The translations under genes were made by a program, and so were the position numbers. From JBEVEP01 sp040512755 (GTDB lineage: Bacteria > Pseudomonadota > Alphaproteobacteria > Rhizobiales > Rhizobiaceae), in contig JBEVEP010000236.1 in assembly GCA_040512755.1 (NCBI GenBank), forward strand, positions 1 to 7,930: a DNA stretch of 7,930 nt, in the 5' to 3' direction. Under the pieces are notes generated by a model. The model ran no database searches. It saw only the letters and a program-made list of their open reading frames with translations, and had not been told where the DNA came from. Shown one piece after another: positions 1-6,052 of the stretch. How positions within the stretch are numbered: the stretch's first letter is position 1; every line of letters starts with the position of its first letter.

Positions 1-278
1 ACCGCAGGTCGGCGAAAAGCCAACGATTTGGCTTTTCGAGCGAGGAACGCCCGGAGCCATAGCGGAGGGCTGGGAAGGCGCCATACATTTACTTTACGAG
101 GTGCCGACCCAGCGCCCCGCTTCCCGACTGCTCCCGAGAGGGAGAGGTCTTTGACAATGGCCAGACGCGAAAGCGGGCGGGCAACGGAGAAACGCGCTCT
201 TTCCTGAAAGGCAACGTGCGATGCCGAAGCCCCAGTTCATGACAGCTTCTCTAAATCTGGTCACCAGTGGCAGACTGA
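1..278. other. Gene-free left edge with nested palindromes
   Basis: I see no convincing gene in this stretch downstream of lpxXL. A perfect 11-bp stem (CGAAAAGCCAA, 13-23, with its complement at 28-38) closes a 4-base loop. It lies inside a wider 7-bp inverted match, GGTCGGC at 7-13 with GCCGACC at 105-111. A smaller CTCCC/GGGAG stem sits at 131-144. None is followed by a T-run on either strand, so none is a clear intrinsic terminator for lpxXL. Plus frame 2 is open from the left edge to a TGA at 152-154 and could be the tail of a gene that starts outside the window, but nothing in it is recognisable. My inference is an intergenic mosaic repeat. Confidence 0.45.
13..38. repeat. Perfect 11-bp stem-loop
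   Basis: CGAAAAGCCAA at 13-23 pairs perfectly with TTGGCTTTTCG at 28-38 around the loop CGAT. It lies about 240 bases beyond the lpxXL stop and has no adjacent T-run, so a terminator role is possible but unsupported. It is more likely the core of a larger palindromic repeat. Confidence 0.6.
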
Positions 279-1235
279 TCAGACGCTACGCTTGGTCCGG
301 CCGGGCTTTGGTTGAGCCAGCTTCCAACGCTTGTGGAACCACATCCATTGGCCGGGATCCTCGCGCACCCATCCCTCGACCACGTCCGTCATCCGTTGGG
401 CGGTCGCAGCCACATCGATCTGTCCGTCCTCGCCGCGCGGAAGGTCCAGCTTGTCCTGAAGGACGAGCCGGAAACGGTTGTCCGGCAGCCGAATGCAGCG
501 CGCCGGATAGACGTCGCAGCCATATTGCCGCGCAAGCTTGGGGACAAGCGGGCTGGTCTCGCATTCGCGTCCGAAGAATTTCGTCCTGACCCCGTGCATG
601 AACTTCTGGTCGACCAGTACGCCCACATTGCCGCCGGCCTCCAGAATACGGGCGAGCGAAAAGGCCGCGCCCGAACGGGAAGCGAGCAGGTTTCCCATCG
701 AGGAGGTTCGCTTCGAGAACACATAGTCGGCGATGTAAGGGTTGTTCGGCGGGCGGAACATCGACGTAACTGTCAGGCCAAATGCAGCGCCGGCCACCGG
801 CAGCAGCTCGAAATTGCCCAAATGTCCGGTGAAGATGATGTGCGGCGTATCCTTTTCGGCCGCCAGGCGCAGAAACGTTTCCACTCCCACGACTTCGATG
901 CGTCCGTCCGTATGAACGTTCGGCACAAAGTCGAACAACTGATCGAGGAAGATGTACTCCGCGGCGAGCCGGGACATGTTGCCCCACATGTCCGAAGCAA
1001 TCGCGGCGATCTCGGCTTCGGACTTTTCGGGATATGCCTCGCGGAGATTGTCGAGGGCCACGCGATGGCGGCCGATCCAGGGACCGACACGCCGTCCTGC
1101 TCGGTCGGCGAAGCTCAGCGCCTTGTCCGGTGGGAGTCGTCGCAGAATTGCGAGCGTTGCGCGCGCAAACTGGGCGATCAGCCAATAGTTTACTTGCCGC
1201 AACGCGCGCGTAAGGCGGACGACGACCGGCCTCAT
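279..1235 (-). CDS. lpxXL: Lipid A VLCFA acyltransferase LpxXL
   Basis: This 318-residue protein belongs to the LpxL/HtrB/MsbB lysophospholipid acyltransferase family. In Rhizobium, LpxXL transfers 27-hydroxyoctacosanoate from AcpXL to the lipid A precursor at the cytoplasmic face of the inner membrane. The family's catalytic H-X4-D/E motif is present as HLGNFE (H138, E143). Also visible are an N-terminal hydrophobic anchor at about residues 15-34, MFRPPNNP at 159-166, VDQKF at 208-212 and a C-terminal QWMWFHKRWK block, all typical of the family. Length is normal. I chose the ATG at 1235 because it lies 2 bases after the dehydrogenase stop (TGAAGATG), which implies translational coupling. An open frame continues upstream to 1529, but that part only shadows the dehydrogenase. 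It is the last gene of the VLCFA cluster. Family assignment is firm; the XL subtype rests on acpXL in the same cluster. Confidence 0.93.
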   Translation of the reverse strand: MRPVVVRLTRALRQVNYWLIAQFARATLAILRRLPPDKALSFADRAGRRVGPWIGRHRVALDNLREAYPEKSEAEIAAIASDMWGNMSRLAAEYIFLDQLFDFVPNVHTDGRIEVVGVETFLRLAAEKDTPHIIFTGHLGNFELLPVAGAAFGLTVTSMFRPPNNPYIADYVFSKRTSSMGNLLASRSGAAFSLARILEAGGNVGVLVDQKFMHGVRTKFFGRECETSPLVPKLARQYGCDVYPARCIRLPDNRFRLVLQDKLDLPRGEDGQIDVAATAQRMTDVVEGWVREDPGQWMWFHKRWKLAQPKPGRTKRSV

Positions 1236-1237
1236 CT

Positions 1238-2266
1238 TCAGTTTACGCGCAGGATGATCTTGCCGAAGACGTCCCGGCCTTCCATCCGTTGCAGCGCCGT
1301 GCCGATGTCGTCGAAACCCACCTCGGTGTCGATCACCGGATGGACGATCCCGGCCGCCATCTTTTGCATGGCGTTCACCATGTTCTCCATGCGGCAGCCG
1401 AACGATCCGAGCAGCTTCAATTGTTGCTGGAAAAGCTGCATCAGATTGATCTGCGTGGAGACGCCCGACGTGGAGCCGCAGGTGACAAGCCGGCCTCCGC
1501 GTTTCAGGGAGAGCATCGACCCGGCCCATGTGTCAGCCCCGACATGTTCGAAGACGACATCGACGCCCTTCTTCTTTGTCAGCTTGCGGACAACGCCTTC
1601 GAACCGGTCAACGCGATAGTTTATGACATGGTCAGCGCCCAGCGCCTTCGCCTTCTCGATCTTGTCGTCGGATCCGACCGTCGTGATCACGGTGCAGCCC
1701 ATGCGTTTGGCGAGCTGGATTGCGGCCGTGCCAATCCCAGACCCGCCGGCATGGACAAGGATCGTTTCGCCGGGCTCGAGCCTGGCATTGTCGAACAGCA
1801 TATGCTCGACCGTACCGAAGGTCACCGGCGCAAGCGCTGCGCCGACATCGTCGACGCCGGGCGGAGCGGGCACCAGCAATCGGGCCGGCAGGTTGATCTT
1901 TTCCTGGGCAAAGCCGTCGAGGTGAAATCCGTGAACGCCCGACACGTGCTCGCACAGGTTGTCGCGGCCCTCGCGACAGGGACGGCAAAGCCCGCAGGTG
2001 CGCGCACCGTAGATCGAGACGAGTTGTCCGGGCAGCAGACCCGATACGCCTGCGCCGACCGTGTCAACCTCGCCGGAGGCTTCGGCGCCGATCACCAGCG
2101 GCATCTTGCGCTTGGCGAATGCCATGCCGCGCCAGCCCCAGACGTCGATATGATTGAGCGCAACCGCCTTGATCCGCACCGTCACCTCGCCGAGCTCAGG
2201 CGGCGGCGGGGGTTGAAGCTCGACCTGTTCCAGCCGGCGATCCTCGATCAACTGTAGTGCACGCAT
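1238..2266 (-). CDS. MDR-family zinc-type dehydrogenase of the VLCFA cluster
   Basis: A 342-residue medium-chain dehydrogenase/reductase, corresponding to the gene called adh2XL in Rhizobium clusters. It has an N-terminal GroES-like domain and a Rossmann domain with the nucleotide-binding stretch HAGGSGIGTAAIQLAK (172-187). A structural zinc lobe is intact: C91, C94, C97 and C105 in the C-X2-C-X2-C-X7-C spacing. The catalytic zinc site of alcohol dehydrogenases is not: the region that normally holds Cys reads ALNHIDVW (36-43), and the usual GHE reads GAE (60-62). This resembles quinone or enoyl reductases, so an enoyl-ACP reduction step in VLCFA elongation is possible, but this is inference. 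The ATG at 2266 follows GGTGGAG nine bases upstream. The open frame runs on to 2383, but that extension translates repeat DNA. It lies 276 bases after fabF1XL and 2 bases before lpxXL. Confidence 0.88.
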   Translation of the reverse strand: MRALQLIEDRRLEQVELQPPPPPELGEVTVRIKAVALNHIDVWGWRGMAFAKRKMPLVIGAEASGEVDTVGAGVSGLLPGQLVSIYGARTCGLCRPCREGRDNLCEHVSGVHGFHLDGFAQEKINLPARLLVPAPPGVDDVGAALAPVTFGTVEHMLFDNARLEPGETILVHAGGSGIGTAAIQLAKRMGCTVITTVGSDDKIEKAKALGADHVINYRVDRFEGVVRKLTKKKGVDVVFEHVGADTWAGSMLSLKRGGRLVTCGSTSGVSTQINLMQLFQQQLKLLGSFGCRMENMVNAMQKMAAGIVHPVIDTEVGFDDIGTALQRMEGRDVFGKIILRVN

Positions 2267-2287
2267 CAGATGAAGCTCCACCGCACT

Positions 2288-2351
2288 GTCCCTTCGCCCC
2301 TTGTGGGAGAAGGTGGCCGAGCCGGAGGCGAGGTCGGATGAGGGGTGCTGG
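2288..2351 (-). repeat. RIME-like mosaic repeat, copy 1 (inverted)
   Basis: The reverse complement of this stretch aligns end to end with copy 2 at 2422-2486. Shared blocks include the CCCCTCATCCG end and the CTCCCACAAGGGG end, with more divergence in the GC-rich middle. The sequence style (a CTCATCCG block and a CTCCC-ACAA-GGGG palindrome) resembles the rhizobial intergenic mosaic elements (RIME). The family name is from memory; the internal duplication is read directly. Confidence 0.7.
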
Positions 2352-2421
2352 AAGAAATGAGACACTTCAAAATTGCGTGCCAAGCATCGATCTCAGAGCT
2401 CATTCGGCGCTGTCACTCCGT

Positions 2422-2486
2422 CCAGCGCCCCTCATCCGTCTCGGCGCTGCGCGCCGATCCACCTCTCCCACAAGGGGAGAAGGGGC
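2422..2486 (+). repeat. RIME-like mosaic repeat, copy 2
   Basis: This is the second copy of the repeat, inverted relative to 2288-2351. It contains its own small palindromes, for example GGCGC-TGC-GCGCC around 2443-2455 and CTCCC-ACAA-GGGGAG around 2464-2479. In the operon transcript the two copies could pair into one long imperfect hairpin of about 60 bp with a 70-base loop. That could affect mRNA stability or expression of the dehydrogenase and lpxXL relative to the genes before them. Confidence 0.7.
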
Positions 2487-2542
2487 AGCGCGGAGATGTC
2501 CGGCAGGACGTAGGGGCAAGAATCCTCAATCCCGACTACGCC

Positions 2543-3814
2543 CTAGACCGGTTCACGCGCCATGACAAGGCAGGTGTTCTGGCCGCCGAAGCCGAAGGAA
2601 TTCGAGAGCACGGTGCGCACCTCCGCCGGCCGCTTTATGTTGGGCACCACGTCCAGTTCGATTGCCGGGTCCGGATTGTCGTAGTTGATGGTGGGCGGGA
2701 TGACACCATCCCGCATGGTCATCAGCGAGAAAGCCGCTTCAATCGCGCCAGCTGCCGACAGCGTATGACCGATCATCGACTTGTTGGAGGAAACCGGTAT
2801 CGAGCGGATACGATCGCCGAAAACGGTCGACAGCGACAGATGCTCCATCTTGTCGTTTTCGGGGGTCGAAGTGCCATGTGCGTTGATGTAGTCGATCTCA
2901 TCCTCGCCGAGCCCGGCGTCGGCAAGCGCAGCCCGTACTGCCGCAATCGCAGGCGATCCATCCGGCTTGGAGCGGGTACGGTGAAAGTCGTCGGCGCGCT
3001 CGCCGCACCCACGCAGGATGCCGATGATTTCGGCGCCGCGCGCCAGGGCACTCTCCAGCGATTCCAGCACGAGCGCGGCAGAGCCTTCCGCAAGGACAAA
3101 TCCGTCACGGTCCTTGGAAAAAGGTTTCGATGCCTTTTCGGGGACGTCGTTGCTGGTCGACAGGGCGGAAAGAAGCGAGAAACGGATCAGCGCTTCGGCG
3201 GTAGCCGATCCGTCGGCCCCGATCGCCAGGGCGCGTTCGCTTTCCCCACGTTGGATGGCTTCGACCCCGAGTTGGATCGCGGTGGCGCCGGAAGCACATG
3301 CGGTCGACAGGGTCACCGGCAAGCCTTGGGTGCCGAAACGGTCCGCCAGCCGGTCCGCGATCGATCCGAACTGCGTCGTTTCGAAAATGTCCTGCGTCTT
3401 CAGCGTGCGGGCAACCGCCAAAAGCCGTTCATTGCCGTCAGGGCCTTTGACGGAATTGTAGAGCCCGAAACGGTCGCTCCAATCCATCTCGACGGGTGGA
3501 GACGCCAGAAAGAGCGGTCCTGCAAAATGGCTGTTGGGAAAGCCGGCTTCCTCGAGCGCTTCGCGCGCCGCGGTCTCGGCAAGTTCATAGGTGAGGGCTG
3601 CTGCCCCCCTATCGCTGGAAGGCAGAAAATCGACCGTGCCAGCGATGCGCGTGTTCAAATGATCGATCGGGAAGCGCGTGATCGGGTGGATGCCAGACCG
3701 CCCGGACGTGAGGGCTTCCCAGTTGGCCTTCTTGCCGACGCCAAGCGACGTGACGACGCCGATCCCGGTGACAGCGACAACAGGTCTGCCAAGATGGTCG
3801 GTGGTTTTTGCCAT
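2543..3814 (-). CDS. fabF1XL: Beta-ketoacyl-ACP synthase FabF1XL
   Basis: A 423-residue KAS II-type condensing enzyme, of normal length. It joins a malonyl unit to the acyl chain on an ACP, here presumably AcpXL during VLCFA elongation in the cytoplasm. The catalytic triad is complete: C173 in STACASG, H313 in NAHGTSTPEND and H350 in NKSMIGHTLSAAG, with the conserved K345 nearby. The C-terminal SFGFGGQN motif is also present. The ATG at 3814 is supported by GAGGT seven bases upstream; that Shine-Dalgarno sequence overlaps the TGA of fabF2XL, so the two genes are tightly coupled and may be made in balanced amounts. The partner gene lacks these catalytic residues, so this is probably the only active ketosynthase of the pair. 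Assignment to VLCFA synthesis rather than general fatty acid synthesis rests on the neighbours. Confidence 0.93.
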   Translation of the reverse strand: MAKTTDHLGRPVVAVTGIGVVTSLGVGKKANWEALTSGRSGIHPITRFPIDHLNTRIAGTVDFLPSSDRGAAALTYELAETAAREALEEAGFPNSHFAGPLFLASPPVEMDWSDRFGLYNSVKGPDGNERLLAVARTLKTQDIFETTQFGSIADRLADRFGTQGLPVTLSTACASGATAIQLGVEAIQRGESERALAIGADGSATAEALIRFSLLSALSTSNDVPEKASKPFSKDRDGFVLAEGSAALVLESLESALARGAEIIGILRGCGERADDFHRTRSKPDGSPAIAAVRAALADAGLGEDEIDYINAHGTSTPENDKMEHLSLSTVFGDRIRSIPVSSNKSMIGHTLSAAGAIEAAFSLMTMRDGVIPPTINYDNPDPAIELDVVPNIKRPAEVRTVLSNSFGFGGQNTCLVMAREPV

Positions 3815-3827
3815 GACCTTTACCTCA
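3815..3827 (-). promoter_or_regulatory. Ribosome binding site overlapping the fabF2XL stop
   Basis: On the minus strand the junction reads TTGAGGTAAAGGTCATG. The fabF2XL stop TGA is part of the GAGGT ribosome binding site of fabF1XL, seven bases before its ATG. This points to coupled translation of the two ketosynthase-like subunits. Confidence 0.75.
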
Positions 3828-5012
3828 AGCCGCTCTTACGAGCGCCACACCCTCGAATCGATGATAGCCGATCGCAGTTGCAAGCACAGTCTCGGGCACT
3901 CCGTTGAATGCCGCCTCGTTCGCCGGATCGATGGGCGGGTATCCGGCCCGGTTCTTGATGGCCAGCGCAGCCAGAGCGATGGCGAACGGGAATTGGGCTT
4001 CCTTCATGTGTCCGGTGACGGAGGAGATGCCGCGCACGGCAAAGTCACCGGCTTCCGCAAGCGCGCTCCGTTCGGCCGCTGTCGCCCGATGCGCCCCGGA
4101 TGCGCCCGACAAGAGAAGAAAGTCGCGCATCGTCGCGCCAGTCTGACGGATCAATGTGGCGATGCCACTAGTGAGAGAGTCGTCGGTGCGGCTGTTTCGA
4201 GCCGACGCCACCGGCCCGATCGCGGCATAGATATTGCGCTGCCGCTGCTCGGCGTGCTCCCGAGACTCGAGCACCAGGAAGGCGGCACCGGACCCTGTGA
4301 TGACGCCGCCGCCCTCGGAGCCTTCGCGATCCCAAACGGATTTCCAGGGCCCGCGATGCAGGTAGCCGCCGAGCTCATAGGCGAGAAGCATGTCGGAGTG
4401 CTCGGTCTGGAATGCGCCCCCGACGAGAGCATGCGTGGACTGGCCCGAGCGGATACGCGCCGCTGCTGTTTCGACCGCCGAGATGCCTGCGCCTTCCTCG
4501 CCCATGAAGGTGCGGGAAGAGCCCGTCACCTTGTGGACGATGGAAATGTTGCCAGCCAGAAGATTCGAGAGCTGGGCCAGAAAAAGCGTCGGGCGCAGTT
4601 CGGTCGTGAGCTTTTCATTCAGCAGGACGTCACGGTCATTGCGTGTGGCCGAGGCATCGAGGATGTCTTGGTCCACCGCCTCATCACGCTCGCCGCCGCC
4701 TGCCGCCACGATCATGTCCATCGTCGAGCACAGCGCGTCGTCATTCTTCATTCCGGCATCGTCGAGCGCGAGCCCTGCCGCGTAGGTTCCGAGACGTTGC
4801 CAGTTCTCCATCTGACGCTGGTCGCCCCGCTTGGCGATCTGCAGGCTCCAGTCGATCTCTGGCATCGGATGCACGACGTAGGGCGCATAGCGCGCCTCGT
4901 CGACCACCGGCTTGACGCCGGGGACCGAGAGCTTCTGCCAGTGCGAGTCCGTACCTTCGCCCAGTGAAGAGACAAGGCCGATGCCGGTGATGACGACGTC
5001 GCGGGCGCTCAT
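3825..5012 (-). CDS. fabF2XL: Ketosynthase-like FabF2XL lacking catalytic residues
   Basis: A 395-residue protein with the condensing-enzyme fold: MSARDVVITGIGLVSSLGEG at the N-terminus, VITGSGAAFLVLES at 237-250 and SVTGH at 331-335. The active site is degenerate. Where FabF1XL has STACASG, this protein reads SSRTFMGEEGAG (165-176), and its only cysteine is C95, far away. Where FabF1XL has NAHGTST, it reads LLSGASGA, so the first catalytic histidine is gone. The lysine of NKSMIGH is also not recognisable; the last histidine survives as H335. It is therefore unlikely to condense on its own. By analogy with the chain length factor (KS-beta) of type II polyketide systems, it may pair with FabF1XL and set chain length; that is inference. 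The ATG at 5012 fits the family N-terminus, though the ribosome binding site is weak (AGGA about 16 bases upstream). It starts 39 bases after acpXL. Confidence 0.9.
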   Translation of the reverse strand: MSARDVVITGIGLVSSLGEGTDSHWQKLSVPGVKPVVDEARYAPYVVHPMPEIDWSLQIAKRGDQRQMENWQRLGTYAAGLALDDAGMKNDDALCSTMDMIVAAGGGERDEAVDQDILDASATRNDRDVLLNEKLTTELRPTLFLAQLSNLLAGNISIVHKVTGSSRTFMGEEGAGISAVETAAARIRSGQSTHALVGGAFQTEHSDMLLAYELGGYLHRGPWKSVWDREGSEGGGVITGSGAAFLVLESREHAEQRQRNIYAAIGPVASARNSRTDDSLTSGIATLIRQTGATMRDFLLLSGASGAHRATAAERSALAEAGDFAVRGISSVTGHMKEAQFPFAIALAALAIKNRAGYPPIDPANEAAFNGVPETVLATAIGYHRFEGVALVRAA

Positions 5013-5051
5013 GGCTGGGATCGATTGTTCCTGGCGGAGAGGCTCGCCCGG

Positions 5052-5336
5052 TCAGACGGCATTCTTTGCCGCCACGAGGGCGTCGATTTTGGCGCAGAGG
5101 TTCTTCATGACGAAATATTCTTCGGTAGAGACTTTGCCGTCATTGACTTCCTGAGTCCACTTCTCAAGCGGAACCTTGATGCCAAATTCCTTGTCTACGG
5201 CAAAGACTATATCGAGAAAATCGAGGCTATCGATGCCAAGATCGTCGATCGTGTGGCTTTCCGGCGTGATCGAATCGATGTCGATTTCGCTCGTGTCGGC
5301 AATGATTTTCGCAACTTTTTCAAATGTGGTGGCCAC
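5052..5336 (-). CDS. acpXL: VLCFA acyl carrier protein AcpXL
   Basis: A 94-residue specialised acyl carrier protein that carries the C28-type very long hydroxy fatty acid until LpxXL transfers it to lipid A. The phosphopantetheine site is DDLGIDSLDFLD, with S37 as the modified serine. The AcpXL-specific C-terminal half (EKWTQEVNDGKVSTEEYF, then KNLCAKIDALVAAK) separates it from the housekeeping AcpP. I chose the GTG at 5336: GAGGG lies 8 bases upstream and the resulting start, MATTFEKVAKII, matches the family's M-x-A-T-F beginning. A TTG at 5342 is in frame, but it would sit one base from that ribosome binding site. It is the first gene of the VLCFA block. In Rhizobium fabZXL would come next, but here fabF2XL follows directly. 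Confidence 0.95.
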   Translation of the reverse strand: MATTFEKVAKIIADTSEIDIDSITPESHTIDDLGIDSLDFLDIVFAVDKEFGIKVPLEKWTQEVNDGKVSTEEYFVMKNLCAKIDALVAAKNAV

Positions 5337-5350
5337 GGGCAATTCCCTCA
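5334..5350 (-). promoter_or_regulatory. Ribosome binding site deciding a GTG start for acpXL
   Basis: The minus strand reads TGAGGGAATTGCCCGTG. The GAGGG core (5345-5349) is 8 bases from the GTG at 5336-5334, which is ideal spacing, and only one base from the alternative in-frame TTG at 5342-5340. This favours the GTG. Confidence 0.7.
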
Positions 5351-5483
5351 GTCGGGGTCAAACTGGACATTGGAGTTGTCGGGCTCTCTAATCGGTTTTG
5401 CCCGACAGGAAAAGGGCGAATCCATTATTTGCGCGCCCTGGGGCCTTCCGCCGCTGATCACACTACGGCATGGACTGTCTCTT
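5343..5483 (-). promoter_or_regulatory. acpXL upstream region with 8-bp inverted repeat
   Basis: This is the region between the histidine phosphatase and acpXL and the likely site of the promoter for the VLCFA operon. TGTCGGGC at 5377-5384 and GCCCGACA at 5400-5407 form a perfect 8-bp inverted repeat with a 15-base centre, ending about 40 bases before the acpXL start. It could be a leader hairpin, an operator or an attenuated end of the phosphatase transcript; no T-run follows it. I could not identify a clear -35/-10 pair, so cotranscription from the phosphatase gene is not excluded. Confidence 0.4.
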
Positions 5484-6038
5484 TCAGTTGAAAATGATTC
5501 GCCCGATGACGATCAGTTGATCGCCTTCCGGGCGCACGACGACCGCCTCGCCTTCACGGGGTGAGATACCGGCGACCTCACGGATGTTTTCCTGATGGGT
5601 CACCAGAACGAGGTTCCCGGAACCGTCAAATTCCCGCACCAGTTTGCGTATCTCCTCCTTTTGTTTTTCCTTGGCGGCCTCGTCTCCCGACAGCGGATCG
5701 AGCGCTTCCACTGGTTCGGCGATACCTTCGCCAAAAGCGAAACGCGCCGTATCCAGGCAGCGGCAATAGCGGCTCGACAGCACGCGGTCGATCGGTGCGG
5801 CGCGCGCCGCAAAGAGGGCGCCCATCTTGCGCGCCTGCAGCTTGCCGCGGTCCGACAGGTTCCGTTGGGTGGAACATTTGTTGATATCGAAACTTGCCGG
5901 ATCACCGCTGCCCGCCGCCAGCGCATGCCGGATCAGCACGACACGGCCGCCATCGCGCAACAGCGCCCAACCAGCTTCTGTGGCATGCGCCTGCGTAAGC
6001 ACGAAAAAACCGAGAAAGGCCGCCGCCAGTCTACGCAA
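5484..6038 (-). CDS. Exported histidine phosphatase family protein
   Basis: A 184-residue member of the histidine phosphatase (phosphoglycerate mutase-like) superfamily. Visible landmarks are the phosphohistidine motif LIRHALA (R37, H38), a second arginine in LSSRYCRCLDTA (R90) and the distal LVTHQEN (H148). The start is probably the TTG at 6038: GGAAGGA lies 7 bases upstream, and translation from there gives a signal peptide, MRRLAAAFLGFFVLTQAHA, with an AHA cleavage site before TEAGW. The frame is open to an ATG at 6149, but that extension is Arg-rich, breaks the signal peptide and lacks support. The product should act in the periplasm; the substrate is unknown. It points the same way as acpXL and ends 147 bases before it, so cotranscription is possible. 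A lipid A or LPS link is only suggested by position; the periplasmic LPS phosphatase Ais/PmrG belongs to the same superfamily. Confidence 0.85.
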   Translation of the reverse strand: MRRLAAAFLGFFVLTQAHATEAGWALLRDGGRVVLIRHALAAGSGDPASFDINKCSTQRNLSDRGKLQARKMGALFAARAAPIDRVLSSRYCRCLDTARFAFGEGIAEPVEALDPLSGDEAAKEKQKEEIRKLVREFDGSGNLVLVTHQENIREVAGISPREGEAVVVRPEGDQLIVIGRIIFN

Positions 6039-6052
6039 GAAAAAATCCTTCC
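6036..6052 (-). promoter_or_regulatory. Ribosome binding site deciding a TTG start
   Basis: The minus strand reads GGAAGGATTTTTTCTTG. The strong GGAAGGA (6046-6052) is 7 bases from the TTG at 6038-6036, which begins a good signal peptide. No ATG or GTG with comparable spacing is nearby in this frame. Confidence 0.7.

Larger units (their letters stand above)
2267..2542. other. Intra-operon gap filled by inverted mosaic repeats
   Basis: This 276-base gap separates fabF1XL from the dehydrogenase, whereas the other junctions in the cluster are 39, 10 and 2 bases. Most of it is two inverted copies of a repeat (2288-2351 and 2422-2486) around a 70-base spacer. I see no gene and no convincing promoter. 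The ribosome binding site of the downstream gene lies just outside the left copy. Confidence 0.75.

Noticed and set aside
2..154. Possible 3' end of a plus-strand gene entering from the left
   Set aside because: Frame 2 is open to TGA at 152-154, but the stretch is short, contains palindromes, and matches nothing I recognise.
151..156. TTGACA resembling a -35 box
   Set aside because: No -10 hexamer lies at suitable spacing and no plus-strand gene follows.
1236..1529. Upstream extension of lpxXL
   Set aside because: The extra 98 codons overlap the dehydrogenase in another frame and look nothing like an LpxL N-terminus. The coupled ATG at 1235 is better.
312..1619. Long plus-strand open frame opposite lpxXL and the dehydrogenase
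   Set aside because: It is antisense to two clear genes, has no recognisable motif and runs across their boundary. Long antisense frames are expected in GC-rich DNA.
2345..3907. 520-codon plus-strand open frame opposite fabF1XL
   Set aside because: It is antisense to a ketosynthase with a full catalytic triad, starts inside repeat DNA, and its translation is Arg/Gly-rich without a domain.
3678..4967. 429-codon plus-strand open frame opposite fabF2XL
   Set aside because: It is a shadow of fabF2XL, spans the fabF1XL-fabF2XL junction and shows no domain or ribosome binding site.
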